Positions 28,911 through 39,076 of a stretch of 64,000 nucleotides of DNA are shown here, piece after piece (within the stretch, counting starts at the first letter, position 1; every line of letters starts with the position of its first letter). Origin of the DNA: Arcobacter caeni (GTDB taxonomy: Bacteria > Campylobacterota > Campylobacteria > Campylobacterales > Arcobacteraceae); contig NZ_MUXE01000002.1 of assembly GCF_003063245.1 (NCBI RefSeq), forward strand, positions 175,880 through 239,879. Reading direction: 5' to 3'. Made by a program: the position numbers and the translations under genes. The notes beneath the pieces were generated by a model. It saw only the letters and a list, made by a program, of their open reading frames with translations. It did no database searches and was not told the origin of the DNA.

Positions 28911-29294
28911 ATGACATTTGATATGCTATATAGCAAAATTCATAGAGCAACAGTAACTGATGCAAACTTGAATTATGTTGGCTCTATCACTATAGATGAA
29001 GATTTGATGAAAGCATCAAATTTAAGGGTTGGACAAAAAGTTGATATTGTAAATATTAATAATGGTGAAAGATTCCAAACTTATGTAATAAAAGGAAAAG
29101 CTGGTTCAAAAGACATGTGTCTTAATGGAGCAGCTGCAAGAAAAGTAGAAATTGGTGATAAAATTATTGTTATTTCGTATGCTTCTTATAATGAATCTGA
29201 ACTTGAAAATTATAAACCAACAGTTGTTTTGGTCGATGAAAAAAATAATATTGAATTAATAACTCATGAACTTGTAGGAAGTGATCATGTTTGA
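28911..29294 (+). CDS. panD: Aspartate 1-decarboxylase
   Basis: A 127-residue PanD proenzyme, which makes beta-alanine for pantothenate and coenzyme A. The self-cleavage site is Gly24-Ser25 in [10 protein letters not shown], generating the pyruvoyl group on the Ser. [36 protein letters not shown] and the short length are all typical. The 3' end overlaps the start of ybaB by eight bases, indicating translational coupling. Confidence 0.97.
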   Translation: MTFDMLYSKIHRATVTDANLNYVGSITIDEDLMKASNLRVGQKVDIVNINNGERFQTYVIKGKAGSKDMCLNGAAARKVEIGDKIIVISYASYNESELENYKPTVVLVDEKNNIELITHELVGSDHV

Positions 29295-29607
29295 GGGAAT
29301 TGATTTAAAAAACTTAAATTTAGCTGATATGTTAAACCAGTTTCAAGATATGGCAAAAAATTCAAAAGATGAAAATGCTGCAAGAATTTTCACATCAAAA
29401 GCTGGTGGTGGAATGATTGAAATTTCTATTAATGGAAATTCAGAAGTAATAGATTTAAAAATTGATGATTCACTTCTTGAAGATAAAGATTCATTACAAA
29501 TTTTATTGATTTCTTGTATGAATGATGTAATAAAACAAAGTGATGAAAATAAAAAAATGTTAGCTATGAATATGATGGGTGGATTAGGGTCTTTTGGACA
29601 AAAATAA
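29287..29607 (+). CDS. ybaB: YbaB/EbfC-family nucleoid-associated protein
   Basis: A small DNA-binding protein of the YbaB/EbfC family; its dimers bind and organise DNA. The central strand [18 protein letters not shown] and the closing MMGGLGSFG are recognisable. An in-frame GTG at 29281 exists, but the ATG at 29287 has AGGA at the right distance. The gene overlaps panD and is followed almost at once by ispA, so it is part of a panD-ybaB-ispA transcript. Confidence 0.9.
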   Translation: MFEGIDLKNLNLADMLNQFQDMAKNSKDENAARIFTSKAGGGMIEISINGNSEVIDLKIDDSLLEDKDSLQILLISCMNDVIKQSDENKKMLAMNMMGGLGSFGQK

Positions 29608-29611
29608 CAAT

Positions 29612-30472
29612 ATGAAAGAATTACTATCTTTATTTGAAGATTATTTACTAAATAATCTTCCTAACTCAAAAACTTTTCATCCATACTTTGAAGCGGCATT
29701 AGCTGATATGTTAAAAGCTGGTGGAAAAAGATTCAGGCCAATGCTAATGTTGAGTGTTGTAAAATCTAATAAAGGTTTATTAATCCGAAATAGTTTACCT
29801 GTTGCTTTAGGTTTAGAATTTTTACATACTTACTCTTTAATTCATGATGATTTACCAGCTATGGATAATGCAGATTTAAGAAGAGGATTTCAAACTTTAC
29901 ATAAAAAATATGATGAAGTTACAGCTATTTTGGTAGGAGATGCTTTAAATACACAAGCTTTTAATCTTATTTCAAATGCTTCATTATCAAATGATATTAG
30001 AATAGATTTAATTAAATGTTTAAGTTCAAATGGTGGAATTGATGGCATGATAATTGGTCAAGCAATTGATTGTTATTTTGAAAATCAAAAGTTGGAGTTA
30101 AATCAATTAGAATTTTTGCATATTCATAAAACTGCAAAATTAATTGCTGCTTCTTTAAAAATGGGTGCAATTATTAGTGAATATGATTTACAAACTCAAG
30201 AAAAACTTTATAATTTTGGTATTGATTTAGGACTTTTATTTCAAATACAAGATGATATTATAGATGAAACTTGTAGTTCTCTTGAAGCTGGAAAAACAAC
30301 ACAAAATGATAGTTCAAAAAATTCTTTTGTAAATTTATTAGGACTGGATGGTGCAAAAAAAAGTGCAGATGAATTAGCTTTAGAATGCATAAATATACTT
30401 GAAACTTTTGATTCAAATTTAAAAGAATCTTTAGAAGAATTACTTCTTAAATATATAAATAGACATAAATAG
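29612..30472 (+). CDS. ispA: Geranylgeranyl/farnesyl diphosphate synthase (polyprenyl synthetase)
   Basis: A trans-isoprenyl diphosphate synthase of about 286 residues. The first Asp-rich motif is SLIHDDLPAMDNADLRRG, the second is FQIQDDIID, and KAGGKRFRP near the N-terminus binds diphosphate. It condenses IPP with allylic diphosphates for quinone side chains and cell-wall carriers. The frame is open from a TTG at 29594, but MKELLSLFEDYLL from the ATG at 29612 is a more natural start. The length fits short-chain (C15) synthases. Confidence 0.93.
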   Translation: MKELLSLFEDYLLNNLPNSKTFHPYFEAALADMLKAGGKRFRPMLMLSVVKSNKGLLIRNSLPVALGLEFLHTYSLIHDDLPAMDNADLRRGFQTLHKKYDEVTAILVGDALNTQAFNLISNASLSNDIRIDLIKCLSSNGGIDGMIIGQAIDCYFENQKLELNQLEFLHIHKTAKLIAASLKMGAIISEYDLQTQEKLYNFGIDLGLLFQIQDDIIDETCSSLEAGKTTQNDSSKNSFVNLLGLDGAKKSADELALECINILETFDSNLKESLEELLLKYINRHK

Positions 30473-30507
30473 AATTTTAAACTCTTAGTCAAATTAACTC
30501 AAACCTC

Positions 30508-30536
30508 TTGACAAAATTCCAGAATTTTAATAAAAT
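30508..30536 (+). promoter_or_regulatory. Sigma-70 promoter of groESL
   Basis: TTGACA at 30508-30513 and TAAAAT at 30531-30536, separated by 17 bases, immediately before the CIRCE element. The match to consensus is close and the place is right for the heat-shock operon. Confidence 0.8.
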
Positions 30537-30563
30537 TTAGCACTTAGAAATTTAGAGTGCTAA
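30537..30563 (+). promoter_or_regulatory. CIRCE operator (HrcA binding site)
   Basis: TTAGCACTT, nine bases, then GAGTGCTAA: the CIRCE inverted repeat with a single mismatch (the last base of the left arm). It directly follows the -10 box, so HrcA bound here would repress groESL until heat shock. The hrcA gene is not in the window. Confidence 0.93.
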
Positions 30564-30610
30564 ATGCTAAGTTTTAATAGAAATTTATCACATATATAAA
30601 AGGAAATACC

Positions 30611-32502
<1,892 letters not shown>

Positions 32503-32534
32503 TAAATAATTAATTTTAATTAATTATTTATTTT

Positions 32535-32568
32535 AAAAGGGTAAAGTTTTGAACTTTACCCTTTTTTT
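32535..32568 (+). terminator. Rho-independent terminator of groESL
   Basis: AAAGGGTAAAGTT and AACTTTACCCTTT pair over about 13 bases with a TTG loop and run straight into a T-tract. A weaker A/T palindrome (about 32504-32534) precedes it. Confidence 0.9.
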
Positions 32569-32587
32569 ATTGTAAAATTTTTACAAT

Positions 32588-32621
32588 AAAAAAAGGGTTT
32601 TTAGAATAAATCTAAAAACCC
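32588..32621 (-). terminator. Minus-strand rho-independent terminator
   Basis: GGGTTTTTAGA and TCTAAAAACCC form an eleven-pair stem with a five-base loop. Only on the minus strand is it followed by a run of seven Ts, so it ends a transcript coming from the right. The nearest candidate start is the promoter at 32761-32788. Confidence 0.85.
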
Positions 32622-32692
32622 ATTAAAAAATTATTTATTAGAACAAAACTCGTGTTCTAAAACCTACTTAATAGTAAATCTAATATTCTAAA

Positions 32693-32731
32693 TTAAAGTT
32701 TAACAACCATAAAAAGTGATTTCTTCGTCAT
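32693..32731 (-). CDS. 12-residue peptide ORF inside the candidate small RNA
   Basis: ATG at 32731 is preceded by GGAGGTGTAA, the best Shine-Dalgarno match in the window, and opens a frame encoding MTKKSLFMVVKL before TAA. The strength of the ribosome site is out of proportion to so short a product, which suggests either that translation itself matters (for example as a regulatory switch) or that a short hydrophobic, basic peptide is made. No homologue is known to me. Confidence 0.45.
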   Translation of the reverse strand: MTKKSLFMVVKL

Positions 32732-32760
32732 TTACACCTCCATATTGTTTAGATAATGTA

Positions 32761-32788
32761 ATTATAACATCTTTTTAGATTAAAACAA
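32761..32788 (-). promoter_or_regulatory. Sigma-70-like promoter for the small transcript
   Basis: Reading the minus strand, TTGTTT (32788-32783) and a perfect TATAAT (32766-32761) are 16 bases apart, about 30 bases before the GGAGGTG ribosome site. It lies just after the end of the sensor-kinase gene, so the small unit can be transcribed on its own. Confidence 0.6.
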
Positions 32789-32809
32789 ACTGAATTTATA
32801 AAAATTATT

Positions 32810-34180
32810 TTAATGAAAAGATAAAATAATTGTTGTTCCAATATTCTCTTTAGTTTTAATTTGGATTGAGCCTTTATGAATATCTATTATCTTTTTCACA
32901 ATTGACATTCCAAGCCCTGTTCCACCTGAGTTTTTATTTCTACTTTTATCTGTTCTATAAAATTTTTCAAATATTTTTTCTTGTTCATTTTTTGGAATTC
33001 CTATTCCAAAGTCTTGAATTGAGATATTTAAACTCTCATTTTTTTTGTAGCTTTTTATTATAATTTTCGAATTCTTATGACTAAATTGAATGGCATTTTT
33101 TAGTACATTTTTTAAAGCGATTTTTAAAAGATTTGGAAAACCTTTAAACTCAATACTATCTTCCAATATAAAGCTAATCTCAATTTCATGTAATTTTGCA
33201 AAACTTTTAATTTCATTTATTGATTCATCAATTAATTCATCAAAATAAAAAATTTCTTGATTATCTACAATTAAATCTTTTTCATTTTTTGCTAAAAATA
33301 GTAAATCATTTATAGTTTGTTCTATGAAAGTTAATTCATTTAAAGAATTATTTAGTGCAGTTTTATATTCATCAATAGTTCGCTCTTTTCTAAGTGTAAC
33401 TTCTATTTCTCCTCTTATAATTGTAAGAGGTGTTTTTAATTCATGGGAAGCATCGGAGCTAAATTGAGAGATTCTTTCAAATGAAGATTCTAATCTTCCA
33501 AGTAGATTATTTATTTCATTTATTAACTGATTTATCTCATCTTGATTATTTGAAGTTTTTAATCTAGCCGTTAAATCAATAGCTGTAATATTTTTTAATT
33601 CTTCAAGAATTTTTTCTATTGGAGAAAAGGATTTATATATTAAAAATTTACCTCCAATAACTGCAAATATTAAAACTATTGGAACTAAAAAACATAAAAT
33701 ATAAAGTAGATTTTCCAATGTTTTCCAAAGCATATCTTTTGTAGTTGCAATTTCAACTATAATTTTTTCTTTATTGTTGGAATTCATTTTTATTCTACTA
33801 ATCAAATAATTATCTTCTTTTTGGAAGGTAATAATTTCATCTTTTAAAGAGTTTAAATATTCATTATCATTTGGGAAATTACTTGGGAAATTTGAAGTTT
33901 GTAGTATTTTTAAATGGGTATTATTATCTAAAATTCTAATATACAAAGGTTTAAAATTATACTCTTTTGCTTCATTTAATACATTATCTGTAATTTTTTC
34001 TTTTTCTTTTAAATCATCTACAATATCAAGAAGTATCACTTTTAAAGTAGCTTGAAATTTATCTAAAGTGGAAATTTCTAAGGCTTTATATATGGAAAAA
34101 GAAAAAATTACCAAAATGATAACTTGTATTAAAAAACTATAAATTAAAAGTTTTTTCTTTATTGATAGATTATTTATCAC
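32810..34180 (-). CDS. Membrane sensor histidine kinase (OmpR-system type)
   Basis: A 456-residue kinase with membrane helices near 9-32 and 155-183, a periplasmic domain of about 120 residues, and a HAMP domain. His246 is in SSDASHELKTPLTIIRGE, followed by an N box KNVLKNAIQFS, G1 IQDFGIGIP, an F box EKFYRTDKSR and G2 GGTGLGMSIVKK. The core is complete and resembles heavy-metal or CusS-type kinases. It overlaps its response regulator by eleven bases and is the last gene of a nine-gene operon, so it probably controls that operon. The signal is not known; copper or redox stress is a guess from the neighbours. Confidence 0.93.
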   Translation of the reverse strand: MINNLSIKKKLLIYSFLIQVIILVIFSFSIYKALEISTLDKFQATLKVILLDIVDDLKEKEKITDNVLNEAKEYNFKPLYIRILDNNTHLKILQTSNFPSNFPNDNEYLNSLKDEIITFQKEDNYLISRIKMNSNNKEKIIVEIATTKDMLWKTLENLLYILCFLVPIVLIFAVIGGKFLIYKSFSPIEKILEELKNITAIDLTARLKTSNNQDEINQLINEINNLLGRLESSFERISQFSSDASHELKTPLTIIRGEIEVTLRKERTIDEYKTALNNSLNELTFIEQTINDLLFLAKNEKDLIVDNQEIFYFDELIDESINEIKSFAKLHEIEISFILEDSIEFKGFPNLLKIALKNVLKNAIQFSHKNSKIIIKSYKKNESLNISIQDFGIGIPKNEQEKIFEKFYRTDKSRNKNSGGTGLGMSIVKKIIDIHKGSIQIKTKENIGTTIILSFH

Positions 34181-34838
34181 TTATTTTAAATCCTATTCCT
34201 CTTACGGTTTTTATTAATTTTATAGCAAAGTTTTTATCAATTTTATTTCGTAATCTATAAATATAAACATTTACAATATTACTAATATTTGAATCTTCAA
34301 AAGAAGATAAAGCCGAATTTATAGCTGTTTCACTCAAAACTCTATCTTTGTTTTTTATAAGATATTCAAGTAATGCAAACTCTTTTGCTGTTAAAGTGAT
34401 ATTTTCATTTGCTCTAATTGCAGTTTTATTTAATAAATCAAGTTCCAAATCAGCTATTGAAATTTTTGTTTGAGTTACATTTTGTGTTCGTAGTTGTACT
34501 CTAATTCTTGCTAATAATTCAGCAAATGAAAAAGGTTTTGCTAAATAATCGTTTGCTCCAATATCTAAGCCTTTGATTTTATCTTCAATTGAATCTTTGG
34601 CTGTTAACATTATAATTGGAGTTTGGTTTTTAGCACTTCTTAGGCTTTTACAAACTTCAATACCATCTTTTATAGGAAGCATAATATCAAGTAAAATTAA
34701 ATCATATTCATTTACACTTGCAAGATATAACCCATCATCACCATTTGTTGCAGAATCAACTATATAACACTCTTCTTCTAAACCTTTTTTTAAAAAGTTA
34801 ATTATTTTTATATCATCTTCTATTATTAAAATTTTCAT
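34170..34838 (-). CDS. OmpR/PhoB-family response regulator
   Basis: A 222-residue regulator: receiver with IIEDD at 6-9, Asp51 in LILLDIMLPI, and Lys in YLAKPFS; winged helix with LTAKEFALLEYLIKN and IKTVRGIGFKI. It is cognate to the overlapping kinase and three bases downstream of the metallophosphoesterase gene. The likely target is this operon's own promoter in the divergent region near 40763-41012. Confidence 0.95.
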   Translation of the reverse strand: MKILIIEDDIKIINFLKKGLEEECYIVDSATNGDDGLYLASVNEYDLILLDIMLPIKDGIEVCKSLRSAKNQTPIIMLTAKDSIEDKIKGLDIGANDYLAKPFSFAELLARIRVQLRTQNVTQTKISIADLELDLLNKTAIRANENITLTAKEFALLEYLIKNKDRVLSETAINSALSSFEDSNISNIVNVYIYRLRNKIDKNFAIKLIKTVRGIGFKISDK

Positions 34839-34841
34839 AAA

Positions 34842-35570
34842 TTATTTTACACTTTTTGATATTAATTTAAGTATGGTGATTTCGGCATCAGCTTTATACC
34901 TAAAATTTATTCCCCAAGTTCCAATTCCTTTATTTACATAAATAGCTGTATTTTTTTTGTAAAAAATTCCTGCAATAAATGGTTGAACAAGTCTTACTAA
35001 ATAATGAAAAGGATAAATTTGACCGCCATGTGTATGTCCACATAAAAAAAGATTTGCATTTGAATTTAGTGCTATTTTATAGTCTTTTGGTTGATGTGCT
35101 AAAAGAATAGAAGGTTCATTTAAAAGATATTTTTTTATTTTATTTTCTTCTCTTTTGATTTTAAAAAACTTAGAAAATCTATCTGGAAGCCCAGCTATAT
35201 GTATGATTTCATTTTTATAAATAATTACATTACAAATATTATCCATAAAAATAAAATTAAAAAGTCCTTTTTCCAAATCTTCTAAACCATAAAATAGATC
35301 ATGATTTCCACTTATATAATAAACTTTTCCTTTTAATTTATTCAAGATTTCTAGTTTTTCTTTTATGAATTTTACTTTTGTATCGATTATATCGCCTGTT
35401 ATTACACAAAAATCAAAAACTAAATCATTACATATATTTATAAGTTCTTCAATTTGTGAAATAGTTGTTTTTTTATTTATATGTAAATCACTTAAATGTA
35501 AGATTTTTAAATCATCTAATTTTTTATTAGTAACTAATATTTCTACGGTTTGAAGATTAGAAAGAGTCAT
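34842..35570 (-). CDS. Calcineurin-like metallophosphoesterase
   Basis: A 242-residue phosphoesterase with the standard metal-site series: LKILHLSDLHINKK, VITGDIID, YISGNHDLFYG, LLAHQPKDY and LFLCGHTHGGQIYPF. It resembles the YaeI/YkuE group of membrane-associated phosphodiesterases, but has no obvious N-terminal anchor or signal peptide here. The substrate is not known. Its start overlaps the previous gene by four bases, placing it firmly in the nine-gene operon. Confidence 0.9.
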   Translation of the reverse strand: MTLSNLQTVEILVTNKKLDDLKILHLSDLHINKKTTISQIEELINICNDLVFDFCVITGDIIDTKVKFIKEKLEILNKLKGKVYYISGNHDLFYGLEDLEKGLFNFIFMDNICNVIIYKNEIIHIAGLPDRFSKFFKIKREENKIKKYLLNEPSILLAHQPKDYKIALNSNANLFLCGHTHGGQIYPFHYLVRLVQPFIAGIFYKKNTAIYVNKGIGTWGINFRYKADAEITILKLISKSVK

Positions 35571-36022
35571 TTTAAGATACTTTCTAATTCTTCTTCTGTT
35601 GAGATATATTTTATATCTTTTACAAAACTATTTTCTATAAAATAAATAGTGATTTTGTTTTCTTCTTCTATGAATTTTTTATTATTTTCATTGTAAATTA
35701 ATAAAATATCATATTTATAATCTCTCATTTTTGGAATTATAAACATTTTTGTCACAATAGATGGAATTGATGAAATATTATTTATAAAAATAGTATTTTT
35801 TTTATGCAAAAAATCACTATCTTTTGATGATAAAAAATCATTTACAAGGTTTGAAGTATTTCTTTGGAAAGTTACTATAATCATAGAAATTTCACTATTA
35901 ACAGTATGAATTTTATCAAACTGATTTGCTAATGAAAAGTTACTTATTTTATCATTTATTTTTAGAGTATTTGCATTTGAATAAATACAAATAAGTATTG
36001 ATAAAATAAGTTTCTTTAACAT
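35567..36022 (-). CDS. Exported thioredoxin-fold-like protein without cysteines
   Basis: A 151-residue protein with a signal peptide (LILSILICIYSNANT). The mature part begins like AhpC/TSA or thioredoxin-like domains (INDKISNFSLANQFDKIHTV, then MIIVTFQRNTSN where an active site would lie), but the mature protein contains no cysteine, so a disulfide role is excluded. A periplasmic binding or structural role is more likely. It overlaps the phosphoesterase gene and is adjacent to yceI. The fold assignment is moderate and the function is unknown. Confidence 0.7.
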   Translation of the reverse strand: MLKKLILSILICIYSNANTLKINDKISNFSLANQFDKIHTVNSEISMIIVTFQRNTSNLVNDFLSSKDSDFLHKKNTIFINNISSIPSIVTKMFIIPKMRDYKYDILLIYNENNKKFIEEENKITIYFIENSFVKDIKYISTEEELESILK

Positions 36023-36547
36023 CTATTTAGCTTCAAGATTAATATGATAAGAAATATCTATTTGATTTCTAACAGTTAAAAACATTAATTTTGGTGGCTC
36101 CATTGAAAAGTCAGTAAGATTAAATGAGAAATTTCCATTTAATGAAATCTCATTATTTTTTTGATTAATAGAAATTTTTGCTTTAATATTTTTTGTAACG
36201 CCATTTAATGTTAAAGCACCTTTTATTTCATAATCATTTTCAATTTTCGTGATACTTTTAATATCAAAAGAAATTGTTTTGGATTTTTCCATATTTAATA
36301 ATTCATACATATGTTCATCTCTAGTTTTTTTATCACTAATTAAAGATGAAGTATCAAAATAGATTTTTCCTTTGATTGATTCTATTGAATCAGTCATTGT
36401 TAAATCAGATTTAACATCTTTTGTACTTGGATTGATTTGATTATCACCTAAAACTTCCGTATGAGCTGTTATCTCACCATTTTGTACTGTTAAGCTATTT
36501 GCACTTGCAAATAGAGTTAAACTCAAAATTACTAATATTTTAAACAT
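36023..36547 (-). CDS. YceI-family periplasmic protein
   Basis: A 174-residue protein with a signal peptide (LVILSLTLFASANS) and the YceI lipocalin-like beta-barrel pattern: SIESIKGKIYFDTSSLIS, MEKSKTISFDIKSI and GALTLNGVTKNIKAKI. YceI proteins bind isoprenoid lipids such as polyprenyl quinones, and are often found with cytochromes. That fits the oxidase-like subunit two genes upstream. The stop is next to the following start, with the upstream gene overlapping by eight bases. Confidence 0.92.
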   Translation of the reverse strand: MFKILVILSLTLFASANSLTVQNGEITAHTEVLGDNQINPSTKDVKSDLTMTDSIESIKGKIYFDTSSLISDKKTRDEHMYELLNMEKSKTISFDIKSITKIENDYEIKGALTLNGVTKNIKAKISINQKNNEISLNGNFSFNLTDFSMEPPKLMFLTVRNQIDISYHINLEAK

Positions 36548-37508
36548 ATTTTATCTCCTTGTTATTTGGTTTATATTCACTTATCATTATTTTTAGTATT
36601 ATTGCTAATAATACAATTGGAACAAATAAAATTAAATTTGTAATTGCTACAAAAAGTCCAGCACCTGAAGCTATCCAACCAATAAGAATCATATAAAATG
36701 TAATGGTTCTAAAATCTTTTTTTGATATAGTTTGCAAAATCACAACATTATAATATGAAATTACAAATGGATAAATCATTGATAAAAAATATCCTTGTCT
36801 TAAAAAATAAAATAGATATGAAAGTGCAAACAAAGTCAAAATAAATAAAGTTTTTTGGTTTTTCTCAAGTTTAAAAAATAAAGCAGAAAAAACTCCAATT
36901 ATATGAAATAAAACAATTTGAAAAGTAAAACCATCTCTCCAAATAGAAATTGTAATATCCCTTGAAAGGGATTCAAAAAGAGTTGAATCCAAAAATACCC
37001 ATAAAACCATCATAAATAATGCAAACTCTTGATTTGATTTATTTATAGCTTCATTTCTTGGTAAAAATCTTGATGCAATTAATGTAATAGTTGTTAAACT
37101 AATTGCGATAATTCCCCTTGATGCAACTTCATAATTAAATAATATTGTTCCAGTTGCATAAGACAAACTAAGTGCTAAACCTAATTCTAAAAGTGAAGTT
37201 TTTTTTATTTCATTTATTATAAGTGGAGCTAAACTTCCAATTGAAAAACCTAAAAGAAATAGGGTTAAAATATTGAAATGAGGATATAAAAAACTCATTA
37301 TTAATTGAATTATCAAAAAAAATGAGATTTTATTTTTTGTATTTATTTTTATATATGAAACTACAATTGAGCCAATTATTCCACCAATTGGAAGAGGTGC
37401 AATTAGAAATAAATTTGAAGAAAAGTATTCAACAACTCCTGTTTGAGCTATTAATAAATAATAACAAAGTTCACTTGCTATAAAAAATATTAAAATTAAT
37501 CTTTGCAT
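36540..37508 (-). CDS. Polytopic membrane protein of unknown function
   Basis: A 322-residue, very hydrophobic protein with about ten predicted membrane helices and short loops (for example IGGIIGSIVVSYIK and GFSIGSLAPLII near the N-terminus). The layout recalls MFS transporters or NnrS-like membrane proteins, but no signature motif is clear. It sits between the heme-copper-oxidase-like subunit (13-base overlap) and yceI, so it is probably a membrane partner of that complex or moves its substrate. No family can be named with confidence. Confidence 0.8.
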   Translation of the reverse strand: MQRLILIFFIASELCYYLLIAQTGVVEYFSSNLFLIAPLPIGGIIGSIVVSYIKINTKNKISFFLIIQLIMSFLYPHFNILTLFLLGFSIGSLAPLIINEIKKTSLLELGLALSLSYATGTILFNYEVASRGIIAISLTTITLIASRFLPRNEAINKSNQEFALFMMVLWVFLDSTLFESLSRDITISIWRDGFTFQIVLFHIIGVFSALFFKLEKNQKTLFILTLFALSYLFYFLRQGYFLSMIYPFVISYYNVVILQTISKKDFRTITFYMILIGWIASGAGLFVAITNLILFVPIVLLAIILKIMISEYKPNNKEIKYV

Positions 37509-39076
37509 ACAATCTCTTTTTGGTAAAAATAGATTAAATAAACAAAAACAACAATCAGGTCAAAAAGAGAAATAAGCAAAGCTTCAAATCCTAGTTTCCC
37601 AGAAGCATATAAAGCAAAAAATACAGAACTTGCAAATACTCTAATAATCACAGTTAAATTTGATAAAATTATTTGACTTGATGGATTTTTTAAAGCCATA
37701 TAATGAATGATTCCTGTCATACTTACAAATGTAAAAACCACATATTCATAAACTCCTGTAAAACTAAATCCAAAAAGTGGATAAATAAAACTAGCAAATA
37801 AAATTAAAAATATTCCTCCAAAACCATCACTTAAAATTCCAATAATATTGTAAAGTTCCAGTTTTGAGTAATCTTTTGTATTAAGATTTATTTTTATAAA
37901 AGCAGAAATAAAAATAAAAGAAAAACATCCAAAAATAGTTCGTAAAATCCAAAGATTTTGTGTTGGAATATTTAAAAACCCAGCTTCTGTAAAACCTGAA
38001 ATTGATAAAACAACAAATATTCCAATAAGTGCAAACAAATAACTGTTTATATATATAGATTTTTGAAGTTCTTTTATTTGATTTATGAACATTGAAATAA
38101 CCATAAAAAAAACTGATATTCCCATCGCCATATGAGCGTGAGCAACAATTAAATCATTTCTGTGAAATATCCATCTGATTGCAGGAATAAAGATAATATT
38201 TCCCTCAATATCCACAAACAAAAAAGCCAATATTGAAATTAGTAGAGCTTTTTTTGCAAGATTTTGAATATTGCTATCTTTATACCATCTGTATAAAAGT
38301 GGAATATATAAAAGAGTTAAATATTGAGCAAACCACTCTTGATCGTAGGTTAATGGTTCAAAAAAGATTCTATAAAAAACTGTTCCAAAATAAAAAAGTG
38401 TTGGAAGAATCCATAAAATATTCCATCTAGCTTTAAATTCACCTTGGTTTAAAAGTTTGATAATTAGATAATAAATTGGAAGTAAAGCCAAACTCATTCC
38501 TAGAGTATTATCTCCATGTGGACCAGTTACTGTACTTTCAACTTGCCCAATAATTGGGTTCATTAAAACTAAAAGTGCGATTGGAGCAATAATTACAACG
38601 CTTAAACATACTTTTATCCATAAAGGTAAAATCTTATAAAGTCTAATAAATTTATATAAAGCGATGATATAAAAAACTCCAGATAAAGCTAATAAAAAGT
38701 TTAATTCATAGGCAAAATCATAAAAAGCTAAACCTCTATTTTTCCCTAAAAGTAAACTAATAACCATAAAAACTAAAAAAATATACCAACAAATTGTATA
38801 AAGATTTAAATATCTAAGTCCTTCTTTGTGGAATCCAACTTCTTTATTTATAAGTAAAAAAGGCAAATATGAAAGCATCAAAGGAATAAAACCATAAAGC
38901 ATTAAAGAAATATGAATAGCTCTTATATTTACAGGATTTAAAGTTTCAGAGTTTAGGCTAAAACCTAAAAGATTAATGGAATAAATAATTCCAAGAACTA
39001 ATCCTAAAGCAAAAAAAGCAATAGATATTTTGAAGTTTTTGTCTATAAAACTACTAAAATTATTCAATCTTTCCAT
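37496..39076 (-). CDS. Heme-copper oxidase subunit I-like membrane protein lacking part of the CuB site
   Basis: A 526-residue protein with about 12-14 membrane helices, recognisable as a relative of subunit I of NorB/CcoN. His55 in RAIHISLMLYG fits the first low-spin heme ligand, and His313/His315 in IVAHAHMAMG fit the high-spin and second low-spin heme ligands. His187 in GPHGDNTLGMSLAL matches the first CuB (or FeB) histidine of helix VI. The adjacent His-His pair expected in helix VII (about residues 220-245) is absent; the segment reads LFYFGTVFYRIFFEP. So heme binding is likely, but oxygen or NO reduction is doubtful. Subunit II or cytochrome c genes are not adjacent. It may be a sensor, an electron carrier, or a new NOR-like type. 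Confidence 0.82.
   Translation of the reverse strand: MERLNNFSSFIDKNFKISIAFFALGLVLGIIYSINLLGFSLNSETLNPVNIRAIHISLMLYGFIPLMLSYLPFLLINKEVGFHKEGLRYLNLYTICWYIFLVFMVISLLLGKNRGLAFYDFAYELNFLLALSGVFYIIALYKFIRLYKILPLWIKVCLSVVIIAPIALLVLMNPIIGQVESTVTGPHGDNTLGMSLALLPIYYLIIKLLNQGEFKARWNILWILPTLFYFGTVFYRIFFEPLTYDQEWFAQYLTLLYIPLLYRWYKDSNIQNLAKKALLISILAFLFVDIEGNIIFIPAIRWIFHRNDLIVAHAHMAMGISVFFMVISMFINQIKELQKSIYINSYLFALIGIFVVLSISGFTEAGFLNIPTQNLWILRTIFGCFSFIFISAFIKINLNTKDYSKLELYNIIGILSDGFGGIFLILFASFIYPLFGFSFTGVYEYVVFTFVSMTGIIHYMALKNPSSQIILSNLTVIIRVFASSVFFALYASGKLGFEALLISLFDLIVVFVYLIYFYQKEIVCKD

Larger units (their letters stand above)
32588..32754 (-). ncRNA. Candidate small or dual-function RNA of about 165 nt
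   Basis: A self-contained minus-strand unit: promoter at 32761-32788, start expected near 32754, a 12-codon ORF with a near-perfect Shine-Dalgarno, an eight-pair hairpin (TTAGAACA/TGTTCTAA, 32638-32660) and a strong terminator. Nothing lies downstream on that strand except the opposed end of groEL, so it is not the leader of another gene. It may be a small mRNA, a regulatory RNA, or both. I do not recognise a known RNA family. The ends are inferred from sequence only. Confidence 0.55.
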
